Shown piece by piece: positions 33,001 to 43,597 of a DNA stretch of 64,000 nt. The position numbers and the translations under genes are program-made. The notes under the pieces are model-generated. The model was given only the letters and a program-made list of their open reading frames with translations, made no database searches and was not told where the DNA came from. How positions within the stretch are numbered: position 1 is the stretch's first letter; the number at the start of each line of letters is the position of its first letter. The stretch comes from Platanthera guangdongensis (lineage: Eukaryota > Streptophyta > Magnoliopsida > Asparagales > Orchidaceae), in the NCBI GenBank assembly GCA_039583875.1, contig CM077147.1, forward strand, positions 156,449,846 through 156,513,845, written 5' to 3'.

Positions 33001-33477
33001 TAGTCTTGAGAAGAGAGAAATGTCGACACAAGAGTTTTGGTCTCGAAACTTTTGAAAGCGTGTCGACAAACAAAGACAGAATCCTATTTATACCTTTCTG
33101 GTTTGAAGACGAACAGGCGGGATGGATTACTAAAGATGTGTCGACACTGTCAATAAGTGTCGACACTGACTTATAATGTCTCGACACACATGTGTCGACA
33201 CAAGTTTAGTCAACAGATTTTATGTGTCGACACTTGGTTAAGTGTCGACACCACACTACTCGACATGTAGTCGAGACTTTACTTAGAAAATTCTGAGTAA
33301 AACTTAAGTGTCGACACCTTATTGAATGTGTCGACACCAACTCGACATGTGTCGACACTAACATTCTGAAGTGTCGACACCAACTTCCTAGATGTGTCGA
33401 CACCATTTTCCTGAAGTGTCGACACTTACTATTCTGTGTCGACATAGACTTGTCTATGTGTCGACACCTTTTTACTT
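33001..33477 (-). promoter_or_regulatory. internal GTGTCGACAC array plus TATA-like box before ORF3, copia-C
   Basis: About 12 exact copies of GTGTCGACAC plus variants lie between the pol stop (33501) and ORF3. On the minus strand GGTATAAATAGG (33083-33094) sits 98 bp before the ORF3 ATG. This repeats the layout of the U3 (array, TATA, leader) without being a copy of the LTR: apart from the motif the sequence differs. Likely a second promoter for ORF3; activity is inferred. Confidence 0.65.
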
Positions 33478-33500
33478 AGCCAATTTTTAGTTCTGTAAAC

Positions 33501-36500
33501 TTAGTCTAAGTTTATCATACCTAGTTCAATTTTGAACCTATTGAACTTAGCTTCTTCTAAGGGCTTAGTAAACATATCTGCTATCTGATTATCAGTTCTA
33601 ACATATTCAAGTGCAATATCATTTCTTTCTACATGCTCTCTAAGAAAGTGATATTTAATCTCAATATGTTTAGTTCTACTATGTGATACAGGATTGTTAG
33701 CTATTGAAATAGCACTAGTAGAATCACAGTAAAGTGGAGTTCTACTTACCTGAAATCCATAGTCTTCTAACTGATGTTGAATCCACAGAAGTTGAGCACA
33801 GCAACTTCCTGCAGCTACATATTCTGACTCAGCTGTGGAAATAGCCACACTAGTCTGCTTTTTACTGCTCCATGAAATTATTCTTCCACCTAGGAATTGA
33901 CAGGATCCAGTAGTGCTCTTTCTATCTTCTTTGCATCCTGCAAAGTCTGCATCTGAATAGCCTGTTAGATCAAAATCTCCATTCCTAGGGTACCAGAGGC
34001 CTAGATAAGGAGTGCCCTTTAGATATCTCAAGATTCTCTTGACTGCAGTCAAGTGAGACTCTTTAGGGCAGGCTTGATACCTGGCACAAACACATGTAGC
34101 ATACATAATGTCAGGCCTACTTGCAGTCAAGTATAGTAGGGAGCCAACTATCCCTCTATACAAGGTTTCATCTACAGGTTTCCCTGCATCATCCTTGCTT
34201 AGAGACATACTTGACCCCATAGGAGTCTTCATGGTACTGGAGGAATCCATACCATATTTCCTTATGAGTTCTAGGGTGAACTTGGACTGACATATGGATA
34301 AACCATTTTCAGTCTGTTTAACTTGGAGACCCAAGAAAAACTTCAGTTCTCCCATACTACTCATCTCAAATTGACTTTGCATAAGCTTTGCAAACTTTTT
34401 GCAAAGGCTACTTTCAGTAGACCCAAATATAATGTCATCTACATATATTTGGACAAGTATTACTTTGCCTCTAGATTCCCTAAGGAATAGAGTCTTATCT
34501 ATTTTCCCCCTTGAGAACTTGTTCTCAATGAGGAAACTAGATAGGGTTTCATACCAAGCTCTAGGTGCTTGTTTTAACCCATATAATGCTTTCCTAAGTC
34601 TATACACATAATGAGGTAAAGTTGAATCAACAAAACCTGCAGGCTGCTCCACATAGACTTCTTCTTTCAAATTACCATTTAGGAATGCTGACTTGACATC
34701 CATTTGGTATACCTTGAATCCTTGATAGGTTGCATAGGCCAAGAACATCCTTATGGCCTCCAGTCTGGCTACTGGGGCAAAGGTTTGATCAAAATCAATA
34801 CCTTCTTCTTGCCTATATCCTTTTGCAACCAGTCTTGCCTTATTCTTAATGATGACTCCTTGTTCATCTAACTTGTTCCTGTAGATCCACTTTGTTCCTA
34901 TCACATTGTGATCTTTAGGCTTAGGAACCAGATCCCAAACCTTGCACCTTTTGAACTGATTAAGCTCCTCCTGCATTGCTTCAGTCCACTGTGGATCTTG
35001 TATAGCTTCTTCAAATTTCTTTGGTTTTATTTGAGACAGAAAACTTGAATATACTACAGCATTCTGATTTCTGCTCCTTGTCTGAACACCTTGTCTTGGA
35101 TCTCCAATAATTAGCTCTACTGGATGATCTCTTAGATGCCTGTTGGCTGGAGGCATCCTTACTTCTAGTTGAACTTCTACAGCATCTTCATCATGCTGAG
35201 TTCCTTGTACTTCTTCAGTTCCTGGTACATGTAGTTCTCCCCCTGGACATAAGCCATCTTCTTCTACTTGCTGTCTTGCAGCAGGTACATCTTCTATGGC
35301 TAGCTTGTCCATCTTCTTAGTAAGACCTGTGGGGCTGCATACATTGCTAGACAACTCATTGTTAATTAGTTGTGTCTCATCAAAAACTACATGCACAAAC
35401 TCCTCTACAACTTGTGTAGTCAAGTTGTAGACTCTATAAGCCTTACTATTATTGCTGTACCCAACAAACACTCCCTCTTGGGACTTGGCAGCAAACTTAG
35501 TTAGGTAAGACTTTCCATTGTTAAGTATGTAAGCATTTACAACCAAAGATCCTAAAGTAGGATAAATTTGGTTTCCTGCCTTTCACAACTTCATAGGGGG
35601 TCTTATTTAACCTTTTAGTGATGGTAGCCCTATTTATCACATGGCATGCAGTGTTAACTGCTTCAGCCCAGAAATACTCTGGCAGTGATGAATCACTTAA
35701 TAGGGTTCTACCAGCCTCTATCAAGGTCCTATTTTTCCTTTCAGCAATGCCATTTTGCTGAGGTGTTCTAGGTGAAGAGAATTCTTGAAATATCTCATAG
35801 TCTTCACACAGCTTTGTCATGCTTTCAGACTGAAACTCAGTACCATGGTCACTTCTAATTTTGACCACTGTACAGTTCAATTCATTCTGAATTTGCTTAA
35901 CAAAATTATAGAAAACACTAGGTGTTTCAGATTTCTGCTTTAAGAAGAACACCCAGGAAAACCTTGAGTAGTCATCAACAACTACAAAGGTGTAGACCTT
36001 CCTACCTAAGCTGTGAACTGGCATTGGACCAAATAGATCCATATGCAAGAGGTATAAACACCTCACAGCATCTTTGTTGTCTAAGCTTCTAAAGGTGGAT
36101 TTAGTCTGCTTGCCCTTTTGACAAGCTGAGCAAATGCCATCCTTGACACACTTAACTTGAGGACCATTCCTCACTAACTCTTTGCTAAAGAGTTTGCTAA
36201 TAGTCTTGTAGTTAAGATGAGCTAGCCTCTTGTGCCACTTGACACAATGAGAGACTGTCTCATCAGCTACAAGACAAACAGGAGAACCATTGTTCTCAAT
36301 CATGATGTCTAGACAGTAGACATTCCTCTTTCTATATCCTGTCAAAATGATCTCTTGATCACTTGACCTCTTGATATGACAACCATTTTTAACAAATGAG
36401 ATGTCATACCCTACATCACTTAACTGACTTATACTAATGAGGTTGTGTTTCAACCCTTTAACATAAGCCACTTGAGTAATGGTAACAAGGTTTGAAGAGA

Positions 36501-36669
36501 TGTTACCAAACCCTTTGATGATTCCTTTTTCAGAACCACCAAAGGTCACTTTAGGACCATTTTTGATTGGAATGTAGTCCTTCAGTAGTCCCCTTGTTCC
36601 AGTCATATGTCTGGAACATCCACTATCCAAGTACCATGTAGGGGTATGGCCACTTGGATTCACCTGCAA
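33501..36669 (-). pseudogene. pol: copia-C pol: protease, integrase, RT, RNase H, one frameshift
   Basis: First frame 36669-35521: protease WYLDSGCSRHMT; integrase zinc finger WHKRLAHLNY...ICSACQKGKQ; catalytic D, D, E in LLHMDLFGPM, IRSDHGTEF and PQQNGIAERKNRTL. Second frame 35546-33501: [31 protein letters not shown] (RT catalytic box), [37 protein letters not shown] and [13 protein letters not shown] (RNase H). One extra base near 35530-35540, compared with copia-A at the same place, shifts the frame inside the late integrase region. No other break is seen. The frame begins at CAG-GTG after the gag stop with no ATG, so pol must be expressed by readthrough, splicing or a similar route. Confidence 0.93.
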
Positions 36670-36675
36670 AACAAA

Positions 36676-38715
36676 TTAATGAACCTTAGAACCCAAAGTA
36701 AACTTGGGTCCTTGGTGATTGTTAGTTTGCAATTTGACATAGCTACCTGCTGGCTTTCCACCAGGTAACTTGCTACTCAACTTGGCACTGGCATTGTGCC
36801 AACAATCCAAGGCAAAGTGGCCAACCTTGCCACAACACCAGCATTCAAACTTGTTGTACCTTTGCTTAGGTACAACCTTTGCTGTTTTGACTACAGCAGG
36901 CTTGTTGAATGTTGGGGCTTTGCCCTTAGACTTGGACTGATCCTGAACAGTCCTAGCTGGTTTAATAAAACCCAATCCAGCCTTTCCTTTATGATGAACA
37001 AATTCATCAATCAAGGGTAGCACTGATTTAGGTTTTGAAAACCTAGCAACTAGCTCTCTTTCCTTCTGGAGATTAATCTCTAGTAACTTAATTTGATCAT
37101 TCTTAAATGTAATAGTACCCATCTGAATCACAGTAATGTGTTTCAGCCTGGCTACTTCATTCAGTTTTTGATCATACTGCTTCTCAAAATCTGTTGCAGC
37201 TGCCTTGAGATCAGCAATCTCCTTTGCCTGACTTTTGGCTAGGATCTTGCTTTTCTTATAGGCTTGCAACAGTACTTGGTATTCATCTAAGAGCTGATGA
37301 ATATCTCCCTCAGATTCAGAAACACTTCCATCACTTGATGAAGATGATTCTGACTCTGAACTAGAACTGGAATCTGAACTTGGAGTTGGACATTGTACCT
37401 GACTAGGTCCTGGCTGCTCCAGGATTTTGGTACTTTCAGTCAATGCCATCAGTCCTTGGCACTGACACTCTTCTTGTTCATATATTGATTCCATGATCTG
37501 CATAAACTCCTCTTCTTCTTCAGCAAATAGCCCTATGTAGGCTTCAGCATCTGTCTCAGTGTCTGAAGAAGAAATATCTGAAAGAGTCTTCTCATTCTTT
37601 GCAACAAAGGACTTCTCCTTCTTTCCTTTGAAGTGAGTCTTCTTTTTGTCACTGGATTCTTTCCTTCTTTCAGGACAATCTGCAATAACATGACCCTGTC
37701 TATTGCAGCAGTAACACACAATCTTAGACCCAGTTGCCTTACTAGTCATTGTCTTTTTCTTGTCCTTCTTTGAAGGCTTCTTCTCCTGATACTGAACTTC
37801 TTTCCCTTTGGAAAATGAAGGTCTGGACCTCCATTGTTTCTTCTTCAGGAATTTCTGAAAATGTCTGGTGAATGCAGCAAAGTCTTCATCACTTTCACTG
37901 CTTGTAGACTTTGTGCTCACAGACTCATCTGATTCTGATTCAACTACCTCAGGAGGAGGAGTTGATGACTTAGTCCTGTTCTTCCTAGGTACTTCTGACT
38001 TAAAGGCAACAGTCCTTTCCCTGTGTTCAGTCCTTGTTGACTTTTCCTCCTCTTTTCTTACTGACAATTGCATCTCATAAGATAACAACTTGCCAAACAG
38101 TGTGGGAGGAGGAATTTCTCCCAACTTTGCCATTTCTCTGATGGCACAGATCTTGGTGTCCCAGTCTTTGGTTAGGGACCTTAAGAATTTATCATTCAAT
38201 TCATAGTTAGAGAACTCTCTTCCATAGGACATGAGTTCATTAACAATTCTATAAAACTTCTTGTAGCATTCAGTGATGCTATCTCCTCTTCCTTGCCTAA
38301 AGCTCTCATATTCTTGATTAAGCAAGGACTTCCTATCTTGTCTTACTTCTTCAGAACCTTCCATGTAGACAATGAGGGTATCCCACATTTCTTTTGCTGT
38401 TTTACAGTGAATAAGGTTCTGGAAGGTGGCATCATCAATTGCACTAACTATGATGTTCTGTGCCCTTTTGTCCATTGTAGCTAGGACAATTTCATCCTTG
38501 GTCATCTCAGAGAAATCCTTAGGAGTCCTCTGATTTGCATCCAATACTGAGATCTTCATGGGCACATAGGGCCCTTCTTTGACTGTGATGTAGATCCTAG
38601 GGTCAGAGGCTTCCATGAACAGCCTTACCCTTTCTTTCCAGATTCCAAAAATCTCTTTTCTGCATATGGGCAGTTTCATTGAACCCAATTCCTTGTGATT
38701 CTCTGAAGAACCCAT
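36676..38715 (-). CDS. gag: copia-C gag, intact 679 aa
   Basis: Starts at ATG 38715 (MGSSENHKELGSMKLPI) and ends in TAA at 36676-36678. Residues ~1-220 form the copia-type Gag (UBN2-like) domain with IWKERVRLFMEASDPRIY and KEMWDTLIVYMEGSEEV. Two CX2CX4HX4C zinc knuckles: VCYCCNRQGHVIADCP near 340 and CWCCGKVGHFALDC near 635. Between them lie a Ser/Asp/Glu-rich region and a coiled coil (~480-560). At 679 aa it is long for copia Gag, as in Sireviruses. It would form particles and bind element RNA. Two codons before the protease frame there is a stop in the same frame. Confidence 0.95.
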   Translation of the reverse strand: MGSSENHKELGSMKLPICRKEIFGIWKERVRLFMEASDPRIYITVKEGPYVPMKISVLDANQRTPKDFSEMTKDEIVLATMDKRAQNIIVSAIDDATFQNLIHCKTAKEMWDTLIVYMEGSEEVRQDRKSLLNQEYESFRQGRGDSITECYKKFYRIVNELMSYGREFSNYELNDKFLRSLTKDWDTKICAIREMAKLGEIPPPTLFGKLLSYEMQLSVRKEEEKSTRTEHRERTVAFKSEVPRKNRTKSSTPPPEVVESESDESVSTKSTSSESDEDFAAFTRHFQKFLKKKQWRSRPSFSKGKEVQYQEKKPSKKDKKKTMTSKATGSKIVCYCCNRQGHVIADCPERRKESSDKKKTHFKGKKEKSFVAKNEKTLSDISSSDTETDAEAYIGLFAEEEEEFMQIMESIYEQEECQCQGLMALTESTKILEQPGPSQVQCPTPSSDSSSSSESESSSSSDGSVSESEGDIHQLLDEYQVLLQAYKKSKILAKSQAKEIADLKAAATDFEKQYDQKLNEVARLKHITVIQMGTITFKNDQIKLLEINLQKERELVARFSKPKSVLPLIDEFVHHKGKAGLGFIKPARTVQDQSKSKGKAPTFNKPAVVKTAKVVPKQRYNKFECWCCGKVGHFALDCWHNASAKLSSKLPGGKPAGSYVKLQTNNHQGPKFTLGSKVH

Positions 38716-38806
38716 GTTTCTTGATTTTCTTGAAACTGTTTCCTGACTTACACTGAATCTGCCAAACTGGATCTCCTCAGACAGTTAGTCCTTTTTGAGG
38801 AACCTG

Positions 38807-38818
38807 GCTCTGATACCA
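38807..38818 (-). other. primer-binding site, tRNA-iMet type, copia-C
   Basis: Exact TGGTATCAGAGC on the minus strand, two bases from the 5' LTR. Confidence 0.97.
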
Positions 38819-38820
38819 CT

Positions 38821-40916
38821 TGAAAGATATGGTACCTAAACACCTAGAGGGGGGGGGGGGGTGAATAGGTGACCAAAACCTTTTTAAAACTTTGTTGGCA
38901 GCACAACAGTTTATAACACAGATTTCTGAATAAGTTCACACAGCAAACACATCAATTCACAACACAGCACAATCACAACATAGAATACACAAGATTTTAT
39001 AGTGGTTCCCCAATCTTTGGGTACATCCACTTTCCCCCTTCGCCTATCTAGCAGTGTACTAGATTCGGCCAAACTTCTCCACTAGCTCAGAACCCAACTA
39101 GGTTCCTACCTCAGGCCCAAAGCCTTACACTCAGCCAAAAGGCCTACACTCAGCCACCCAGGCCTACACTCAGCCAATTAAGGCCTACACTCAGAGTTCT
39201 TCAACTCCTACACTCAGGCAATCAAGCCCTACCCTCAGCCTTTATAATATAGGCTTACAATTCTCTCAGATCCAATGGATCCTACAAGTTAAAATAGAAA
39301 TACAATTGCTAACTCTACAACTCAGAAAATAAGAGAGGAGTTGAGAGTTTCTTGAAGAGTTCTTGGAAGAACTCAGTTAGATCCAAACTGACTTAGCTTC
39401 CTTCAAAGCTTCTTGATTAGAACTGAATTAGTCTGAATCTTCTGCAGTTGTTCCTTGACCTCTGCTTCTTGAAATCCAGATGACTCTGAATTCTTCTTCT
39501 CAGCCTTAGTTCCAAAGACTGAATACTTGGTTGGAGCTCTCTCTCTCCAACTTCTTAGATCTGCCGATGCACAGCAAGATCTTCTTGTGTTGACACTCAA
39601 TATACCACTTTTACAAAGATCTGAACTCTCTCTATCAAAAACTTTTTCAACCACTTCTATATTACTTCATCAATCTTGGTCTGTAAACTATGGGTGCCTA
39701 TTTATAGGCTTCCTTCATGGTAACCGGCTGGTCCGGTTCATAACAGACTTCTGATATTTCTGACAGTTGATGTAGACCGGCTGGATCGGCAGCTGTCTTG
39801 TCAACCAGTCACTTCTTGAAATTCTCTAACTGTCAGATAGTGTCGAGACTTTCTGTTCTTAAGTGTCGACACTTATAGACCAAGTGTCGACACATGTTGT
39901 GTAAGTGTCGACACAAGTCTACAAGGTGTCGACACAATTCCTTGTATGTCTCGACACAGATTCTTCTGCATGTGTCGACACTGAAATTGAGTGTCGACAC
40001 AAGTACTTGTACTTCATTCTTTAACTGTATCCTTCTAAGTGTCGACACATGTTCTTTGTGTCGACACATCTTTATGTGTTGAAACTGTCAAGTGTCGACA
40101 CTACTTCTTGGTGTCGACACAAGTCTTCAATCTTGATTCTTCAGCTGAGTGTCGACACATTCCCTTAGTGTCGACACTTGTACTTAGAATATTTTGTAAC
40201 TTTTCTGTTCTTTGCTAAGTGTCGACACAGCTCCTTGTGTCGACACTTTCTTCAAGTGTAGAGTCTTCAACTAAGTGTCGACACATTGTGCTGAGTGTCG
40301 ACACTTTCTTCAACTACTGACTCTTCAGCATAGTGTCGACACATTGTGTTGAGTGTCGACACTTTCTTCAAATACTGAGTCTTTAGCTAAGTGTCGACAC
40401 ATTGTGCTGGGTGTCGACACTTTCTTTAAGTGTTGACTCTTCTGCATAGTGTCGACACATTGTGTTGAGTGTCGACACTTGTACTTAGATTCTGCAGACT
40501 TTTGCTGAGTGTCGACACAACTCCAAGTGTCGACACTTTCTGGTGTTGACTCAGCTCTTCTAGGTGTCGACACTTCTGCTAAGTGTCGACACTGCTTTTC
40601 TGCATTCTTCTACACTGAGTGTCGACACAGCTCCAAGTGTCGACACTTTCTGACTGGTGTCGACTCTTCTTCCCAGGTGTCGACACAATGACTCCAAGTG
40701 TTGACACTGCTTGTCTGGGTGTCGACACAAGCTTTCTCAAGTGTCGACACTTTCCCTCTGGGTGTCGACACATGGACTTAGAAATTCTTAACTTCAGTCT
40801 AGTGAATACCTAACCTGCACAAGTAACTCAAACACACATCAAATACACTATGATGTATATCATTGAGTTAGGTGAGGCTTCTTCAAATCAGGTACATTTG
40901 ACCAATGTACCCAACA
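38821..40916 (-). repeat. copia-C 5' LTR (2,096 bp)
   Basis: Near-identical to 27742-29835. Array 39861-40772, TATA 39697-39708, hairpins 39002-39064, 13-base C-run 38849-38861. This copy would drive the genomic transcript leftward. Confidence 0.97.
39861..40772 (-). promoter_or_regulatory. U3 array of GTGTCGACAC, copia-C 5' LTR
   Basis: Same array as in the 3' LTR. Some of the few LTR differences fall in motif copies: GTGTCGACAC versus GTGTTGACAC at 40184/29091 and at 40699/29618. These are C-to-T changes at the central CpG, as methylated CpG decay would give. Confidence 0.88.
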
Positions 40917-40921
40917 AAGAC
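40917..40921. repeat. target site duplication AAGAC (copia-C, right)
   Basis: Matches 27737-27741. Confidence 0.95.
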
Positions 40922-41264
40922 CTTAAGTGTGTATATCTAATAGTACCCCATGAGTCAACTACTCAAAAGCATCGCGTTGGCGTGATGTACTGATATCTGT
41001 CAGATATCCTTCTCCTTTGGGCACTCAATCTGCAGGAGCTTGATGAGAATTCTATATATTATCGCTGGGCGATAGCGGGACTGTGCCACGATAGAAACTT
41101 GCTAAGTATAGGCTTCTCAACGACATTCCCTTCTTGTCGACAAGGCTACCAACAACGGTAGAAATTACTACGTGGCATTATCATTTCTTCTACATGTATA
41201 ATGTTAACTCTTCTCGTCGGCATGTAATTGCTTCTCACCGACAAGCTATCTCTTCTCGTCGACA
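40922..41264. other. flank of unknown origin between copia-C and the chromovirus
   Basis: No gene seen. It contains TATCGCTGGGCGATA (41060-41074), an inverted repeat that recurs in the other flanks (51160-51194, 63682-63698), and several TCTCGTCGACAAG-like units (41130-41265). It is probably part of an older repeat split by the elements on either side. Confidence 0.5.
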
Positions 41265-41269
41265 AGATA
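41265..41269. repeat. target site duplication AGATA (chromovirus, left)
   Basis: AGATA here and at 50338-50342 flank the TG...CA ends of 41270-50337. Confidence 0.93.
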
Positions 41270-41329
41270 TGTAACGCCCTGAAACTCAAAAGAGCAACGG
41301 GTGGCGTTTTAAGCCAAGTTTAGAACTTG

Positions 41330-41790
41330 GCAGGGGTCACACGGCCTGGGACACGGGCGTGTCCTAGGGCGTGTCATGCTCGGGTCGACGATCTGGCCGA
41401 GAGGTCAACGAATTTCGGAGTCGACGATCGTCGAGCAGCGAACACGGCCTGGGACACGGGCATGTCACAGGCCGTGTCCTTCACGGGTTAAAGCCGGGCT
41501 GTGGCGTGGTTGATACACGGGGTCGGCACACGGGCCGTTTCAGGTAGACACGGGCATGTCAAATGGGACACGGGCGTGTCCAAGACCCGTGTTCTTCTCG
41601 GGTTGGTGTTGGTCCTGTGTCGATGGATTAACACGGCACAGTACACGGCCATGTTCTGGATGACACAGGCTTGTCAAGTTTGACACGGGCGTGTAGAAAA
41701 CCCGTGTTTTTTTCGGGAAGCGTCGGTTTCGACGGAGAATGGGGAACACGGCCCTAGACACGTGCGTGTCACAGGCCGTGTTCAGCCAAG
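41330..41790 (+). promoter_or_regulatory. U3 array of GACACGGGCGTGTC palindromes, chromovirus 5' LTR
   Basis: Repeated GACACGGGCGTGTC (first at 41350-41363), ACACGGCC..GGCCGTGT and related units upstream of the TATA-like box. Same arrangement at 48300-48750 in the 3' LTR and, inverted, in the TR-GAG LTRs. Confidence 0.8.
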
Positions 41791-42524
41791 ATTTTGGATT
41801 TCAATGGCGAATCGTGGCTGTTCGTTTTCTTATTTTGTGATTCGACAGCTGGGGGTTGTTCCTGGTGGGATATACTCGGGAATAGGGTTTCAAATCCCTC
41901 ATTTCTCAAACTCATTCTCTTTCTAAAGATCTAGAGAGAGGGGAGAGCAAGGAAGAAGAACGAAGCTAGATCCGGTCATCAGTGGAGCTTCAGAGCTCCA
42001 AATCGCGAGCCGACTTCGGATCTACAGAGGCAAGGAGATTGCGGTGCTTTTCATCCGCATAGATTTCCATGACGCTAAGGAAAAACTCTAGGGTAACGAT
42101 TCTCATCCTAGGACATGTGAAGTCCTATTTTTCTTTGCATAGAAAGCCCGCTCTCGCGAGTTTGCGGTGAGTTTGAGGCGTTACTTCGGGTAGACATGAA
42201 TAGTCCCCGTTGTGTACATGTAGAGTTCGTAATCGAGAACGGACATAGGCATGATGTGTGAAGCCTACCCAGACAAGTTGGTCTGGATCAGTGATGTTGC
42301 ATTGCATGAATGGTCGGAGAAGACTCCACGCGAATGGTTATTTTTCGGGTTTTCTACGCGGTAGCTTGCAACAGGGAGCCTTGGGGACTAACTCCAAGGT
42401 GCACCCGGAAACCTGGGCAGATGCGTGATTCTGCCAACATGGTGGCTTGGGAGCCAACTTGAACATAACCGGGTTATGTGAAGTGTGTGATGGAAACGGG
42501 ACTCGGGGAGGTTTGACCTGCGCA

Positions 42525-42738
42525 TATGGCTTAAATTGACGTTATGGTGTGAGCAACGTGTCAGATGGAACCGTACCCACTCTATGTCGTTCGGTGGGAG
42601 TCGTTGGCATAGATGAGGGTCTTTGGCGGTCTATGGCTTAAATTGACGTGACCCATGCCGGGAAGAAAAAAATGCTCTCAATATTGGCCGTCCTAGTGGC
42701 GGTGGTGAGACCCAGACGTCTATGGCTTAAATTGACGT
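42525..42738 (+). repeat. three copies of TATGGCTTAAATTGACGT in the LTR leader
   Basis: Exact 18-bp copies at 42525-42542, 42632-42649 and 42721-42738, about 90-107 bp apart with diverged sequence between. All three are kept exactly in the other LTR (49489, 49596, 49685), although the surroundings have mutated. Confidence 0.9.
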
Positions 42739-43376
42739 GATGTTGACCGGTTCATCGAGAATGTGCCCTAAGAGCACGGGGTGTGTGGCCATGCGTGCCC
42801 ACTCCTGTGATGAAGTGTTTATCGATACTGCTTGGTTATGTTAACAAAGTGGAGGGAAAGGAGCATCGCCGCCCCGAATTTGGGGGCAGGATTGTTATAA
42901 TTTGGTCAGCATAGCTGACCGTTGCTTTTGTTTACCACCGTGCGGTGGATTGTTGCTTGCAGGTGCTGCGAAGACGAGCGGTAAATAGTGGGCTAAAGCC
43001 CAAGTTTCTGAGCCGGCCCTTGAAGGCCAAATTTTGAGTGTTTACTTGTTTTATTCATGTGTGACCGGCCTGCGAGTCGTGGTATGGAAGACACATTTTA
43101 TTTGAGTAAATAATTGTAAGGCCATAAGGCCGTGTACTTGTGTATTGTACTTCATTCCTATTGGGCTTTGTAGTGGACATTCATGCTATTCATTTGGGTT
43201 CTTTAATTTGCAACTCTTAATAATTGCTTCCGCTAGAATGACTCTGTGTAGGACGTTGGTTATTAGTTGGATGGTATTCCATTGAGTAACCACCAGGTCT
43301 GTCTGTGGTATATGGCGTCGGGCCCCGGCCGGACCTACTGCTATATGGTATGTGATGGATAGGGAGTGTTACAATT

Positions 43377-43388
43377 TGGTGTCAGACT
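43377..43388 (+). other. primer-binding site, chromovirus
   Basis: TGGTGTCAGACT three bases after the 5' LTR, a three-mismatch version of the iMet site TGGTATCAGAGC. Confidence 0.8.
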
Positions 43389-43597
43389 ACTGGTTTCGGT
43401 AAGGCTTAAATGAATTCGTTGACGAATTCGTTTAAGGGGTGGTGAGCACATGTGTGTGTGTCATCGTTATAACATCAAAAGAACCCATGAATGTCCACTT
43501 AGGAATGAAAATACATGTGTTTGAGGAACCTGCGTGTTCCTATAATTACGTTTTGCAATTTTATTTGGTCGCTTAACGAGGTTTTGTACAACTATAG

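Larger units (their letters stand above)
27742..40916 (-). mobile_element. Copia-C: complete, young Sirevirus-like Ty1/copia retrotransposon
   Basis: 13,175 bp with 5-bp target duplications, near-identical 2,094/2,096-bp LTRs, iMet primer site, intact gag, pol with a single frameshift, an intact 948-aa ORF3 behind an internal palindrome array, and a purine tract. By eye the LTRs differ at about a dozen positions, so the insertion is recent. It is the reference for reading the decayed copia-A and copia-D. Confidence 0.97.
41270..43373 (+). repeat. chromovirus 5' LTR (2,104 bp)
   Basis: TGTAACGCCCTG...AGTGTTACA. Palindrome array 41330-41790, TATA-like GATATACT near 41869, then a leader holding three copies of an 18-bp repeat. 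Confidence 0.95.
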
